This document shows positions 15,044 through 22,070 of a DNA stretch of 64,000 nt, one piece after another (the first letter of the stretch is position 1; each line of letters opens with the position of its first letter). The notes beneath the pieces are model-generated. The model did not search any database. It had not been told where the DNA came from and was given only the letters and a program-made list of their open reading frames with translations. The DNA comes from a virus, in the IMG/VR virus record IMGVR_UViG_3300036820_000011, positions 1-64,000 of that record, one strand, 5' to 3'. The position numbers were made by a program, and so were the translations under genes.

Positions 15044-15133
15044 GGACCGGCCCCGACGCGTGGCGAAGGGGCACCTGGAGAGACGGCATCACACGGCACG
15101 CCGTCGAGCGGGGTCCGAATCCTCGCCGGTTCA
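15044..15133 (+). other. Degenerate type-II tRNA-like element
   Basis: GGACCGG (15044-15050) pairs with CCGGTTC (15126-15132). CGGGG-TCCGAAT-CCTCG (15109-15125) forms a 5-bp T arm with a 7-nt loop, and an A follows as discriminator. CCCC/GGGG could form a D stem. Total length (90 nt) fits tRNA-Ser/Leu, and GGCGAAGGGGCAC resembles the D arm of tRNA-Ser. However, no anticodon stem pairs, so it is not a working tRNA as read. Confidence 0.45.
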
Positions 15134-15163
15134 CGCACGACCACCGACCCGAAGGAGCAGCCA

Positions 15164-15418
15164 ATGATCACCAAAGCACAGGCGGAGACCGTCGACATGT
15201 TCCACCAGGGCACCTGCTCGGTCACCAAGGGACCCCGGGGCGGCACCACGGCCAACGTCGTCCGTTGGCGTCGCAACGGGTCGACCCAGGCATGGAAGAC
15301 CCGTCCGAAGGACTTCCGCATCCCCGTCAAGTACGGCATGCGCAGCTACGGCGATATCAACCAGAACAACGCCGTCGACTTCCACACCGAGGCCGACTGC
15401 CCGGCCCACCTGATCTGA
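15164..15418 (+). CDS. Hypothetical basic protein
   Basis: An 84-residue protein with GTCSVTKGPRGG and a basic strand-rich centre (RWRRNGSTQAWKTRPKDF), probably a small beta-barrel nucleic-acid binder. GAAGGAG and a start-associated sequence precede ATG 15164. No family recognised. Confidence 0.6.
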   Translation: MITKAQAETVDMFHQGTCSVTKGPRGGTTANVVRWRRNGSTQAWKTRPKDFRIPVKYGMRSYGDINQNNAVDFHTEADCPAHLI

Positions 15419-15441
15419 TCACCGACTAGAAGGAGAGCCCA

Positions 15442-16374
15442 GTGACCAACTCGGTCTGCAGTACCAGGCACGTCGTCATGTGGTCCGGCGGTATCACGTC
15501 TTGGGCCACCGCCCGCATCGTGATCGACCGACACGGCCGCGAGAACACCACGCTGCTGTTCGCTGACACCAACTATGAGGACCCGGACCTGCACCGCTGG
15601 AACGCGGATGCGGTGGTCAGCCTCGGCATGGATCTGGTGCGTGTCGCTGACGCGCAGGAGCGCAATCCGTGGGACGTGTTCCGCGACAAGAAGTACATCG
15701 GTAACACCCGCATCGCTCCCTGTTCGCACCTGCTCAAGCAGGTTCCGTGCCGCGAGTGGCTAGCCGAGAACTGCGACCCGGCAAACACCATCGTCTACGT
15801 CGGTATCGACTGGGATGAGACGCACCGGATTCCGGCGATCGCTGCAGGCTACGCGCACACCATTAAGGGCTGCGCGAGCCGCAAGCACTGTCTAGATCTC
15901 TTCGGTCCCGGGGGTCGCAGGCAGGGTCCGGGTTGCCGGAACTTGCTGCCGCTCGCCTGGACTTCGGTCGCGCCGCTGACGGAGCCGCCGTTTCAGGACA
16001 AGGACTTCTGGATTGCGGAGGCCGAGCGCGCTGGCCTCCGTCCCCCGCGTCTGTACGGCCTCGGGTTTCCGCACAACAACTGCGGCGGGGCATGCATCAA
16101 GGCAGGTCAGGCCCAGTGGAAGCGCGTCCTCGAAGTGTTCCCTGAGCGGTACGCCGATGCCGAGGCATCCGAAGAGGCGATGCGCGCGGACCTTGGCAAG
16201 GACGTGGCATTTCTGCGGGACCGACGCGGCGGGGAGACGAAGCCGTTGCCACTGAAGCTGCTCCGTACCCGGCTTGAGGCCGATGCGGAGGCCATGCCGG
16301 GCCTGTTCGACGCTGATGACTGGGGTGGCTGCGGCTGCTTCACCGAGACCGATGAGATGCCCGAAATAACATGA
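15442..16374 (+). CDS. PP-loop ATPase, PAPS reductase-like
   Basis: A 310-residue protein of the adenine-nucleotide alpha-hydrolase fold. The PP-loop SGGITS is at residues 15-20, followed by FADTNYEDPDLHRW. Downstream come VGIDWDETHR, PPRLYGLGFPHNNCGGAC and a Cys-rich end (GGCGCF), features of phage PAPS reductase/DndC-like proteins. The family activates substrates by adenylation, often for sulfur transfer. The stretch at about residues 140-165 (CASRKHCLDLFGPGGRRQGP) looks unlike the usual family sequence here. GTG 15442 follows AAGGAG. Confidence 0.8.
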   Translation: MTNSVCSTRHVVMWSGGITSWATARIVIDRHGRENTTLLFADTNYEDPDLHRWNADAVVSLGMDLVRVADAQERNPWDVFRDKKYIGNTRIAPCSHLLKQVPCREWLAENCDPANTIVYVGIDWDETHRIPAIAAGYAHTIKGCASRKHCLDLFGPGGRRQGPGCRNLLPLAWTSVAPLTEPPFQDKDFWIAEAERAGLRPPRLYGLGFPHNNCGGACIKAGQAQWKRVLEVFPERYADAEASEEAMRADLGKDVAFLRDRRGGETKPLPLKLLRTRLEADAEAMPGLFDADDWGGCGCFTETDEMPEIT

Positions 16375-16419
16375 CCAGTGATCACCGACAGCACGACCCC
16401 GACCACCAGGGAGAGCACC

Positions 16420-16482
16420 ATGAAGACGATCAACCTGACCGTGAACCAGAAGTTCCGGAGGAGGGAGAGCAGCCGTGGATGA
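16420..16482 (+). CDS. 20-residue peptide, possible leader
   Basis: ATG 16420 follows a full start-associated sequence and GGGAGAG, and encodes a basic 20-residue peptide (MKTINLTVNQKFRRRESSRG). It overlaps the GTG start at 16475 in another frame. It may be a small protein or a leader that couples translation to the next gene. Confidence 0.5.
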   Translation: MKTINLTVNQKFRRRESSRG

Positions 16483-16780
16483 CATCGTGCGCGAGGCGAG
16501 CGCAGAGGTCCGTATCAATTTGGACCGCAGCGGGCCTGTCCGGAAGATCGAGGACCCGTTCGGTGGTCAGCGCATCGTCTATGGGCTGCGCATCAGGTAC
16601 GTCCGGGGCAACTGGCGCAACTCAACCGGAAAGCAGGTGGACAGGGCCGACGTCACCGCCGAGTGCCGAAGTGATGCCTTCGCGGTTCTCGGCGACTTCC
16701 CGCAATGGCTCGCCGACCTGGTGGAACAGCACCGCCCCGTCGCCCTGCTCGGCTCCGTGCCGAAGCCTGAGGAGCGCTGA
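16475..16780 (+). CDS. Hypothetical protein
   Basis: A 101-residue soluble protein (MDDIVREASAEVRINLDRSG) with a strand-rich core and a helical end. GTG 16475 lies within the preceding short peptide gene and follows GGAGGAGGGAGAG. No family recognised. Confidence 0.6.
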   Translation: MDDIVREASAEVRINLDRSGPVRKIEDPFGGQRIVYGLRIRYVRGNWRNSTGKQVDRADVTAECRSDAFAVLGDFPQWLADLVEQHRPVALLGSVPKPEER

Positions 16781-16782
16781 CA

Positions 16783-17286
16783 ATGGCCTACCAGGACGCG
16801 TCCGCTGCTCACGACGGGCCGTGGACGCCGGAGGAGGAAGAGTTGCTCGCTGCCAGCGTCCCGCAGGCACAGAGTGCGCGGGTGGGTGATCTCCAGGCGC
16901 TGCACGAGGCGTACCGGCCGACGTCACTGGCCGGGTACACCCGGGGCGACCAGCTCCGGTTCGAGGCGATGGACCGGGAGGTGAAGCGCCGGGACGGCCT
17001 GTTCGCCGCACTCATGGAGATCCTGCCGACCTATACCCGGGGCAGCGGGGCGTTCGTGCCGCTGCGCGACCAGGGCCGGGCCATGGGACCGGTCGCCGAC
17101 TCAGCCAGTGAACGGAGGCTCCGCCGGATGCGGGACGACCTGCCCGCACTCAGGGCTGAATACGAGATGGTCATGGAAGCGTCCAGGACCTGCAACCTGA
17201 CCCGGGAGACCCGGACCCGGGTGTTCAACCACCTCCACGCACTCCGGAACATGATCCGCATCTGTGACGCAGGGAGGCCGTTCTGA
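16783..17286 (+). CDS. Hypothetical helical protein
   Basis: A 167-residue, mostly helical and charged protein with repeated RRLRRMRDDL-type segments, suggesting a coiled-coil or helical bundle. It starts two bases after the previous stop and overlaps the next start by one base. Function unknown. Confidence 0.65.
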   Translation: MAYQDASAAHDGPWTPEEEELLAASVPQAQSARVGDLQALHEAYRPTSLAGYTRGDQLRFEAMDREVKRRDGLFAALMEILPTYTRGSGAFVPLRDQGRAMGPVADSASERRLRRMRDDLPALRAEYEMVMEASRTCNLTRETRTRVFNHLHALRNMIRICDAGRPF

Positions 17287-17609
17287 TGGCCGGAACACCG
17301 CTGCGCCTGTGCGGCGGCTGCAACCGCAACTTCCTGACCTGGGCAGCGAACCGGCCCGGCACGGACATGTACCTGTGTCCGGCGTGCACGGCGAAGCTGC
17401 CGCAGTGGGACCCGCAGCCATGGGCACCCCGCGAGATCGGCCGCCGTCTCGTCAGTGACGAGTGCTCACTGACCACCGACAAGCGCCGCCACCGGGTGAT
17501 CGCCCGGGACGGGGACGCGGTCACCGTGGCACGGTACCTGTACCCCGGGCTCGGTACGCCGTTCACCGTCCGTCTGTCCGCTACCGTGCCCGTCGTCTTC
17601 GGGCAGTGA
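17286..17609 (+). CDS. Zinc-ribbon protein
   Basis: A 107-residue protein with CGGCNRNF at about residue 9 and YLCPAC near residue 30, a classic four-Cys ribbon, followed by a strand-rich domain. TGATG coupling joins it to the previous gene. Confidence 0.65.
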   Translation: MAGTPLRLCGGCNRNFLTWAANRPGTDMYLCPACTAKLPQWDPQPWAPREIGRRLVSDECSLTTDKRRHRVIARDGDAVTVARYLYPGLGTPFTVRLSATVPVVFGQ

Positions 17610-17618
17610 GGGGTGACC

Positions 17619-17705
17619 ATGACCACCAACACGGTCTTCCTGATCGCCGCCGCCGCGTGCTTCGCGGTCGGCGTCGTCCTCTGGGCCTGGGGGACGCTGC
17701 GATGA
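17619..17705 (+). CDS. 28-residue single-span membrane peptide
   Basis: ATG 17619 encodes a peptide with one hydrophobic helix (VFLIAAAACFAVGVVLWAW) and a basic tip. GGGGTGA precedes it. An 11-codon frame overlaps its stop and bridges to the next gene. Confidence 0.5.
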   Translation: MTTNTVFLIAAAACFAVGVVLWAWGTLR

Positions 17706-17736
17706 CCCGTGAGCTGACCCGGAGGGGTGAGAGCTG

Positions 17737-17949
17737 ATGCTGTCGAACACCAACCGGGACCGCAGGGACGAGGCGAACCCCGATCTGGCGTGCACCGCCT
17801 GTCGGGGCATCCTGCGCTGGTACGGCCACGGCGGTGTCGGCTATCTGCACATCCATGTGAGTGGTCCGTCCCGGGGGAAGTTCTTCGGGACGGACCACCC
17901 GGTCCCTGAGAACCAACGGCACAATCCGAGAAAGGACCACCGGTCATGA
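17737..17949 (+). CDS. Hypothetical small protein with CTAC motif
   Basis: A 70-residue protein with ACTACRGIL and several His residues (RWYGHGGVGYLHIH), a possible metal site. It overlaps the next ATG as ATGA. No family recognised. Confidence 0.55.
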   Translation: MLSNTNRDRRDEANPDLACTACRGILRWYGHGGVGYLHIHVSGPSRGKFFGTDHPVPENQRHNPRKDHRS

Positions 17950-18176
17950 GCGTCCCGAAGCGCCGCAGGGACTACGCGAGCAACGCCCGCAAGCGCCCGG
18001 CCAAGCAGTCCGGGTGCACCTGGTGCGGGGCGGACACCGACCACGTGTCGATGTACTGCTCCGACGCCTGCCTCCAGGCCGACATGGAGGGGATTGAGGA
18101 CCGCCCGCCGGTCACCGTCCTCGCCTTCAACGCGGCCGGGTGCTCGGACGAGTACCTGGCCCGGAAGTGGAGCTGA
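17946..18176 (+). CDS. Small zinc-finger-like protein
   Basis: A 76-residue protein with a basic N-terminus (SVPKRRRDYASNARKRPAK), CTWCGADTDH and MYCSDAC, consistent with one zinc site. Coupled to both neighbours by overlapping start and stop codons. Confidence 0.6.
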   Translation: MSVPKRRRDYASNARKRPAKQSGCTWCGADTDHVSMYCSDACLQADMEGIEDRPPVTVLAFNAAGCSDEYLARKWS

Positions 18177-18343
18177 CCATCGAGCACGCGGGCTCCTGCG
18201 GACCGTCCCGTGGGGGCTTCCGCGTGTGCTACTGCACCGGGCCCTGCTGCCGGAGAGAGGTGCACGGACTGCGCGTGTGCGTCTGCCCCGGCTGCCGGGC
18301 CACCCCGTCCTGTGCGGGCCACCGACAACGAGAGGACCACTGA
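18167..18343 (+). CDS. Cys-rich 58-residue protein
   Basis: GTG 18167 overlaps the end of the previous gene. The product has nine or more cysteines in its central part (CYCTGPCC and CVCPGC), arranged like a treble-clef or double zinc knuckle. It ends just before the next start-associated sequence. Confidence 0.5.
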   Translation: MELTIEHAGSCGPSRGGFRVCYCTGPCCRREVHGLRVCVCPGCRATPSCAGHRQREDH

Positions 18344-18345
18344 TC

Positions 18346-18564
18346 ATGGACGTCACCGATCTGGAGATCAAGCGCCGCTACCGCAGCGTCCGGGAGCCGG
18401 ACAGGCTGGTCGAGGTGACCCGCATCTGGGACAAGGGAGCCGGGACCGAAGACGTCGGTGTCGCCTACGACATCGTCTCCGACCGCAAGGGTGCCTACCG
18501 GCCGGGGTCCTACTTCAGTGTCCTGCGCATCGGCCTGTTCCTGGAGCTGTACCGGCCCGCCTGA
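18346..18564 (+). CDS. Hypothetical protein, tandem paralogue 1
   Basis: A 72-residue protein with IKRRYRSV, LVEVTRIW, YDIVSDRKGAYRPG and FLELYRPA. The same pattern is found in the next protein, so this is a tandem duplication. CGAGAGG precedes ATG 18346. Likely a small beta-rich fold; function unknown. Confidence 0.6.
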   Translation: MDVTDLEIKRRYRSVREPDRLVEVTRIWDKGAGTEDVGVAYDIVSDRKGAYRPGSYFSVLRIGLFLELYRPA

Positions 18565-18585
18565 CCCAACGAGAGGACAACTGGT

Positions 18586-18795
18586 ATGAATCACGACGAG
18601 GTAGCCGTTCGGCAGCGGTACCGGTCGGTCATAGACCGGGCTCATCTGGTGAAAGTGACCCGGGTGTACATCCGGGGCGGACGCCTGAACGTTGAGTACG
18701 ACATCGTTGCCGACTCCGAGAACAGGTATGCACCCGGCACCCACGGCAGCGTACTCAGCATGACCGATTTCGCCGAGCTGTACCGACCCGCCTGA
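18586..18795 (+). CDS. Hypothetical protein, tandem paralogue 2
   Basis: A 69-residue protein sharing RQRYRSV, LVKVTRVY, YDIVADSENRYAPG and FAELYRPA with the previous gene. GAGAGGA precedes ATG 18586. Followed by two strong hairpins. Confidence 0.6.
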   Translation: MNHDEVAVRQRYRSVIDRAHLVKVTRVYIRGGRLNVEYDIVADSENRYAPGTHGSVLSMTDFAELYRPA

Positions 18796-18817
18796 GCGAC
18801 GGCAGCCACCGCCGCAA

Positions 18818-18888
18818 CCCGGCAGCGGCCCACCCCGCTGCCGGGCACCCGCAGCCTCCCCGGGATGCCGCCTGCCCGGGAAGGCTGC
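18818..18888 (+). other. Two consecutive stem-loops
   Basis: An 11-bp perfect stem (18818-18828 with 18835-18845, CCCGGCAGCGG arm) is followed by GCAGCCT (18851-18857) pairing with AGGCTGC (18882-18888), with CCCGGG pairing inside. Neither has a T tract. They may act as terminators or processing/stability elements before the next start-associated sequence. Confidence 0.6.
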
Positions 18889-18930
18889 CGCCACGTCCAC
18901 CGACCGAACCGACCACCGAAGGGAACCGCC

Positions 18931-19137
18931 ATGGCCGCCACCGTGCGCCAGGAACTGGAGCAGCACCTGATCAACTGCGGCAACTGCCTCGGAGACATCG
19001 ACGCCGGAGGCAACATCGTCCCGGTCAGCCTGTGCAGGACCGGGCGTCGGCTGCACTTCGCCTACGCCTGGGACCTGGACGTCCAGGACGCCGTCCTGTC
19101 CGCCATGGAACGCGACCTGGCCGGGGGCACCGCATGA
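18931..19137 (+). CDS. Hypothetical small protein with CGNC motif
   Basis: A 68-residue protein with a helical start and HLINCGNCLGDIDAGG, which might bind a metal with a third Cys later. GAAGGGAACC precedes ATG 18931. Overlaps the next start as ATGA. Confidence 0.6.
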   Translation: MAATVRQELEQHLINCGNCLGDIDAGGNIVPVSLCRTGRRLHFAYAWDLDVQDAVLSAMERDLAGGTA

Positions 19138-19433
19138 AGATCCTGATCAACATTGAGGTGCTGCTGCCGGACGACGAGGACAGCCTGGAGTTCTGGGCCG
19201 AGTTCGCCGACCGCCCGGTCCCCCGCGTGGGGGACGCCGTCCAGTTCGACCTCGCCCATGACTTCGTGGTCGAGCGCGTCCAGTACGTGTTTCCGGCGGA
19301 AGGCGCGGCGGACGCCGGACCCGAAGTCTGGCTCTACTGCGTCCAGGGCGAGGTCGAGTCCGGCATGGGCTGCACCGTCGCCACCTACCGCGAATACCTG
19401 GCCAGATTCGCTGCTGTCAGCTGGGAGCAGTGA
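19134..19433 (+). CDS. Hypothetical acidic protein
   Basis: A 99-residue acidic protein (MKILINIEVLLPDDEDSLEF) with alternating strands, probably a small beta barrel. It is coupled to its upstream neighbour. No family recognised. Confidence 0.6.
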   Translation: MKILINIEVLLPDDEDSLEFWAEFADRPVPRVGDAVQFDLAHDFVVERVQYVFPAEGAADAGPEVWLYCVQGEVESGMGCTVATYREYLARFAAVSWEQ

Positions 19434-19434
19434 C

Positions 19435-19671
19435 ATGACCGTCTACTCGATCCTGATGGGCCTGAACGGCATGTGGGGCGCGTACCTGGCCGGGAAGGCG
19501 AAGCCGCGCGGCTGGGCGATGCTCTTTCTCGGCCAGGTGCTCTGGCTCGGTTACGAGGTGATGGGCTGGGCCACGCTGAAGTGGCTGATCCCCAGCACGC
19601 TCGGCTACCTGGCTGTCTACATCGTCAATTACCGGCGGCTGCGCCGGTCCCGAGCAGAAGAGGACACCTGA
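19435..19671 (+). CDS. Small membrane protein
   Basis: A 78-residue protein with two hydrophobic segments (residues 4-22 and 28-62) and a basic tail (RRLRRSR). It begins one base after the preceding stop. Membrane location is likely; function unknown. Confidence 0.6.
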   Translation: MTVYSILMGLNGMWGAYLAGKAKPRGWAMLFLGQVLWLGYEVMGWATLKWLIPSTLGYLAVYIVNYRRLRRSRAEEDT

Positions 19672-19673
19672 CC

Positions 19674-19871
19674 ATGCCCATCCGCTACAGCCACAAGACC
19701 ACGATCATCCCTGGCCTGCTGGCCATGCACGTCAACAAGGAATCGCACAGCTGGACCTGGGGCAACGCGCTGATCGGGCACCTGACCCTCTCCAGTAACG
19801 GCACCCGGACCTACTCCCACGTCCTGCTCGGCGGGGCCAGCTACCGCAGGACGAGCCGGAGGCAGCCGTGA
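19674..19871 (+). CDS. Hypothetical small protein
   Basis: A 65-residue basic protein (MPIRYSHKTTIIPGLLAMHV) starting after the previous stop. Its stop overlaps a possible 14-codon frame that leads to the parS palindrome. Confidence 0.5.
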   Translation: MPIRYSHKTTIIPGLLAMHVNKESHSWTWGNALIGHLTLSSNGTRTYSHVLLGGASYRRTSRRQP

Positions 19872-19912
19872 GCCACTACGCATACGCCTACGCCTACGTC
19901 GAGAACTGCTGA
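19868..19912 (+). CDS. Possible 14-residue peptide
   Basis: GTG 19868 overlaps the previous TGA and encodes MSHYAYAYAYVENC before TGA at 19910. Coupling and the regular Ala-Tyr run are the only support. It ends 13 bp before the parS palindrome. Confidence 0.3.
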   Translation: MSHYAYAYAYVENC

Positions 19913-19924
19913 GCGCAGCACGGT

Positions 19925-19952
19925 GGGAGCCGTTTCACGTGAAACGGCTCCC
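19925..19952. promoter_or_regulatory. parS: parS-type centromere site in a 28-bp perfect palindrome
   Basis: The core at 19932-19945, GTTTCACGTGAAAC, is the 14-bp ParB-binding site known from Streptomyces chromosomes. It is extended to a perfect 28-bp palindrome (arms starting GGGAGCC). An outer pair, GCTGAGC (about 19909) with GCTCAGC, encloses it. No ParA or ParB gene is seen in the window, so any ParB would come from the host or from outside the window. There is no T tract, so a simple terminator is less likely. Confidence 0.85.
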
Positions 19953-19999
19953 GGCCACGGGTGCTCAGCCCGCACGACCAACGACCGAGAGGAACCGCC

Positions 20000-20239
20000 A
20001 TGTCCGACACTTACGCCATCCGCACCGATCGCCTCCGCCCGGGGGACGTCATCGTGGAGCGGGAGCACACGTTCACCCGCCGTACCGAGGTCGTCATCCT
20101 TCCGGCCCCGGTCACGATCAACTACGGCCCGCTGACCGTGGACGTCTTCGAGGTCAGCGGATTCGACAACGCCCACGGCACGGACCGCAAGGTCCGGTTC
20201 GTCGCTCCCGGGTCGCGGCTGTGGTCCGTCGCCCGGTGA
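20000..20239 (+). CDS. Hypothetical beta-rich protein
   Basis: A 79-residue protein (MSDTYAIRTDRLRPGDVIVE) that looks like a small beta barrel. ATG 20000 follows the consensus start-associated sequence GAGAGGAACCGCC directly downstream of parS. Its stop overlaps the HTH gene start. Confidence 0.65.
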   Translation: MSDTYAIRTDRLRPGDVIVEREHTFTRRTEVVILPAPVTINYGPLTVDVFEVSGFDNAHGTDRKVRFVAPGSRLWSVAR

Positions 20240-20574
20240 CCGGGCTCCCGCTGTCCGCCATGGAGCTGTTCATCCTCCAGCGCATGGCGCTGGGGGACAC
20301 CTACACCGAATCGGGCAGGCGGTGGGGGACGACCGGGAGGAGTGCGGGATTCGCCGGGTACCGGGCCATCCACAAGCTCGGTGCCCGGAACATCGTGCAC
20401 GCCGCAGTCATCGCCCTGACCACCGGTCTCATCCACCCTGAGGAGTGCGGGACGGTCCGGACCTACTACTGGCACAAGGCGCACGGCGAGAAGCCGTGCA
20501 CCGCCTGCAAGGCCGCGCGCGGGGACCACGACCGGCCACTCGCCTACTACCGCCGAAAGGACCAGCAGTCATGA
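20236..20574 (+). CDS. LuxR-like HTH plus zinc-ribbon regulator
   Basis: A 112-residue protein. Residues 5-70 (LSAMELFILQRMALGDTYTE, then RAIHKLGARNIVHAAVIAL) follow the LuxR/GerE helix-turn-helix pattern. Residues about 75-105 contain CGT...HKAHGEKPCTACKAARGDH, a zinc ribbon. GTG 20236 overlaps the previous stop. Likely a DNA-binding regulator of the small-gene region. Confidence 0.65.
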   Translation: MTGLPLSAMELFILQRMALGDTYTESGRRWGTTGRSAGFAGYRAIHKLGARNIVHAAVIALTTGLIHPEECGTVRTYYWHKAHGEKPCTACKAARGDHDRPLAYYRRKDQQS

Positions 20575-20756
20575 CACGCAAGCCGAAGGACATGCCCGAC
20601 CCGGTCACCGATCCCGAGGCGTTCGACGCCTGGGCCACGGAGCTGGCGAAGGAGACAGCGAAGTCGGCCCACAAGAGCCGCGTCGTGAACAACTCCGGGA
20701 TCATCAACACCGGAACAATGATCAACGTCCAGAACGGCGGAGGTGACCAGCGGTGA
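20571..20756 (+). CDS. Hypothetical small protein
   Basis: A 61-residue protein with an acidic N-terminus and an Asn/Gly/Ile-rich end (VVNNSGIINTGTMINVQNGG), which could be a short beta-solenoid-like segment. Overlaps both neighbours. Confidence 0.55.
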   Translation: MTRKPKDMPDPVTDPEAFDAWATELAKETAKSAHKSRVVNNSGIINTGTMINVQNGGGDQR

Positions 20757-20959
20757 GCTGCAAGCGCTGTCCGCACGGGTACGAGACCCTGGTCCGCCTG
20801 CCCTACCACGGGGCCCGCCGGGACAACGGCCCGGCCGCCGACGCCATCGCCGAGATGACGGGCGACGGCGCGCACGTCCACCACAACATGGACACCGACA
20901 ACTTCGACGTCGTCCGGCCCCTGAGCGACCCCGGTCTCCGGCTGCGGGCGCACCCGTGA
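20753..20959 (+). CDS. Hypothetical Cys/His protein
   Basis: A 68-residue protein with CKRCPHGYE near its N-terminus and a cluster of His residues (AHVHHNMD). Possible single metal site. GTG 20753 overlaps the previous stop. Confidence 0.5.
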   Translation: MSCKRCPHGYETLVRLPYHGARRDNGPAADAIAEMTGDGAHVHHNMDTDNFDVVRPLSDPGLRLRAHP

Positions 20960-21204
20960 GCAGGCCGGTCTGGACCCATCGCGTCCTCCTGGCCTATGAG
21001 CCGGGAGCCAGCCCTGTGCATCTGGCCAGGCAGCTGCCCGGCACGCGGTGGATGGTCACCGCCTGCGCCGTCACCGCCTCGCGGATCAGTTGGCACGACT
21101 GGATCAGCGACGACACATCCGAGCCCGCCACCTACCGGGACTGCCTCGCCGTGCAGGCATCCCTGCAGAACGGCCGGGTCCGGGAGAACACACGCCGGAA
21201 CTGA
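20956..21204 (+). CDS. Hypothetical protein
   Basis: An 82-residue protein (MSRPVWTHRVLLAYEPGASP) with strand-rich start and a helical end. GTG 20956 overlaps the previous stop as GTGA. No family recognised. Confidence 0.5.
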   Translation: MSRPVWTHRVLLAYEPGASPVHLARQLPGTRWMVTACAVTASRISWHDWISDDTSEPATYRDCLAVQASLQNGRVRENTRRN

Positions 21205-21231
21205 CCACCGACGAACAGAGAGGAAACGACC

Positions 21232-21633
21232 GTGCCGCACATCGACTCGTACAGGATCAGGGAGGTAGGTACCCGGGCCGGTCTGCGGATCGGCCCCCAC
21301 TACCGCACCCCGCAGGACGACACGGCGCTGGTCGCCGTGTCCCGCTCGGCCTCCGACACCGGGATATCGTTCCTGCTGGAGCGCGACCAGGTCGCCCCGC
21401 TGGCCGACTTCCTGGCCAGCGGCGGCCAAGTACTCGCCTGGGAGACCGCGTCCCGGACCCTGACCGTCCACCGCTCCGGCGGTTCCTGGCGGTGGTCCGT
21501 CGGGAGCAGCACCGTCGACGGGTCCTCGCGCAGCGTCTGCCTGGACCGGGCGCAGATGCTGGAGCTGGCCGACTGGCTCTCGCACATCGACGCCTTCGGC
21601 TGGGCCGGATGGAAGTCGGGTGTATCCGCATGA
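21232..21633 (+). CDS. Hypothetical protein
   Basis: A 133-residue protein with a beta-rich N-terminal part and a C-terminal repeat of the same kind (LERDQVAPLADFLASGG and LDRAQMLELADWLSHID), suggesting internal duplication. AGAGAGGAAACGACC before GTG 21232 is a start-associated sequence. Confidence 0.6.
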   Translation: MPHIDSYRIREVGTRAGLRIGPHYRTPQDDTALVAVSRSASDTGISFLLERDQVAPLADFLASGGQVLAWETASRTLTVHRSGGSWRWSVGSSTVDGSSRSVCLDRAQMLELADWLSHIDAFGWAGWKSGVSA

Positions 21634-21676
21634 TCCAGGCGTACCCTGCGGCCAGGACCCCGCTGCAGGAGGCGCT

Positions 21677-21970
21677 GTGATCCACGACATCCTGATCTGG
21701 TTCGGTGTCACCAACGGCTCCGGCCACGCCTACCTCGCGTGGTCCGGTGCGGGGTCCGATATAGGGGAGATCACCATCATCGGTGGTCTCGCCATGGTCC
21801 TGCGGAAGCACAACTGCGAAGTGAGCGGCTGCTGGCGGCTCGGCCGCCACGACACGGCAGCAGGGCACACGGTCTGCCGCAGGCACCATCCGGACGGAGC
21901 ACCGACCCACGCGGACATCGTGGCCGCACACCATGCCGCCCTAGCGGCGGCGCGGGACTCCTCACAGTAA
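21677..21970 (+). CDS. Small membrane/zinc protein
   Basis: A 97-residue protein. Residues 1-45 are hydrophobic, ending in IGGLAMVLRK. Then come HNCEVSGCWRLGRHDTAAGH and CRRHHP, a likely Cys/His zinc site. GTG 21677 overlaps a tiny upstream frame. Confidence 0.6.
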   Translation: MIHDILIWFGVTNGSGHAYLAWSGAGSDIGEITIIGGLAMVLRKHNCEVSGCWRLGRHDTAAGHTVCRRHHPDGAPTHADIVAAHHAALAAARDSSQ

Positions 21971-22070
21971 CCGCATCATCTCGAATCCCCCGGACCCCGG
22001 GATTCCCCGGCACCCCGCGAGCCAGCACACTCGTGCCAGGTGCACCTGTCCACCGGCCCGAGGGGACCAC

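Noticed and set aside
15044-15133. Functional tRNA-Ser/Leu
   Set aside because: No 5-bp anticodon stem can form between the D-like and T arms, so only a tRNA-like element is reported.
17702-17737. 11-codon frame between two small genes
   Set aside because: Overlapping codons are present but the product is too short and featureless to call.
19909-19968. Simple Rho-independent terminator at the parS palindrome
   Set aside because: The stem is strong but no T tract follows, and the core matches parS exactly. A dual role remains possible.
21630-21680. 16-codon frame before the gene at 21,677
   Set aside because: Coupled by overlap but with no ribosome site of its own or sequence feature.
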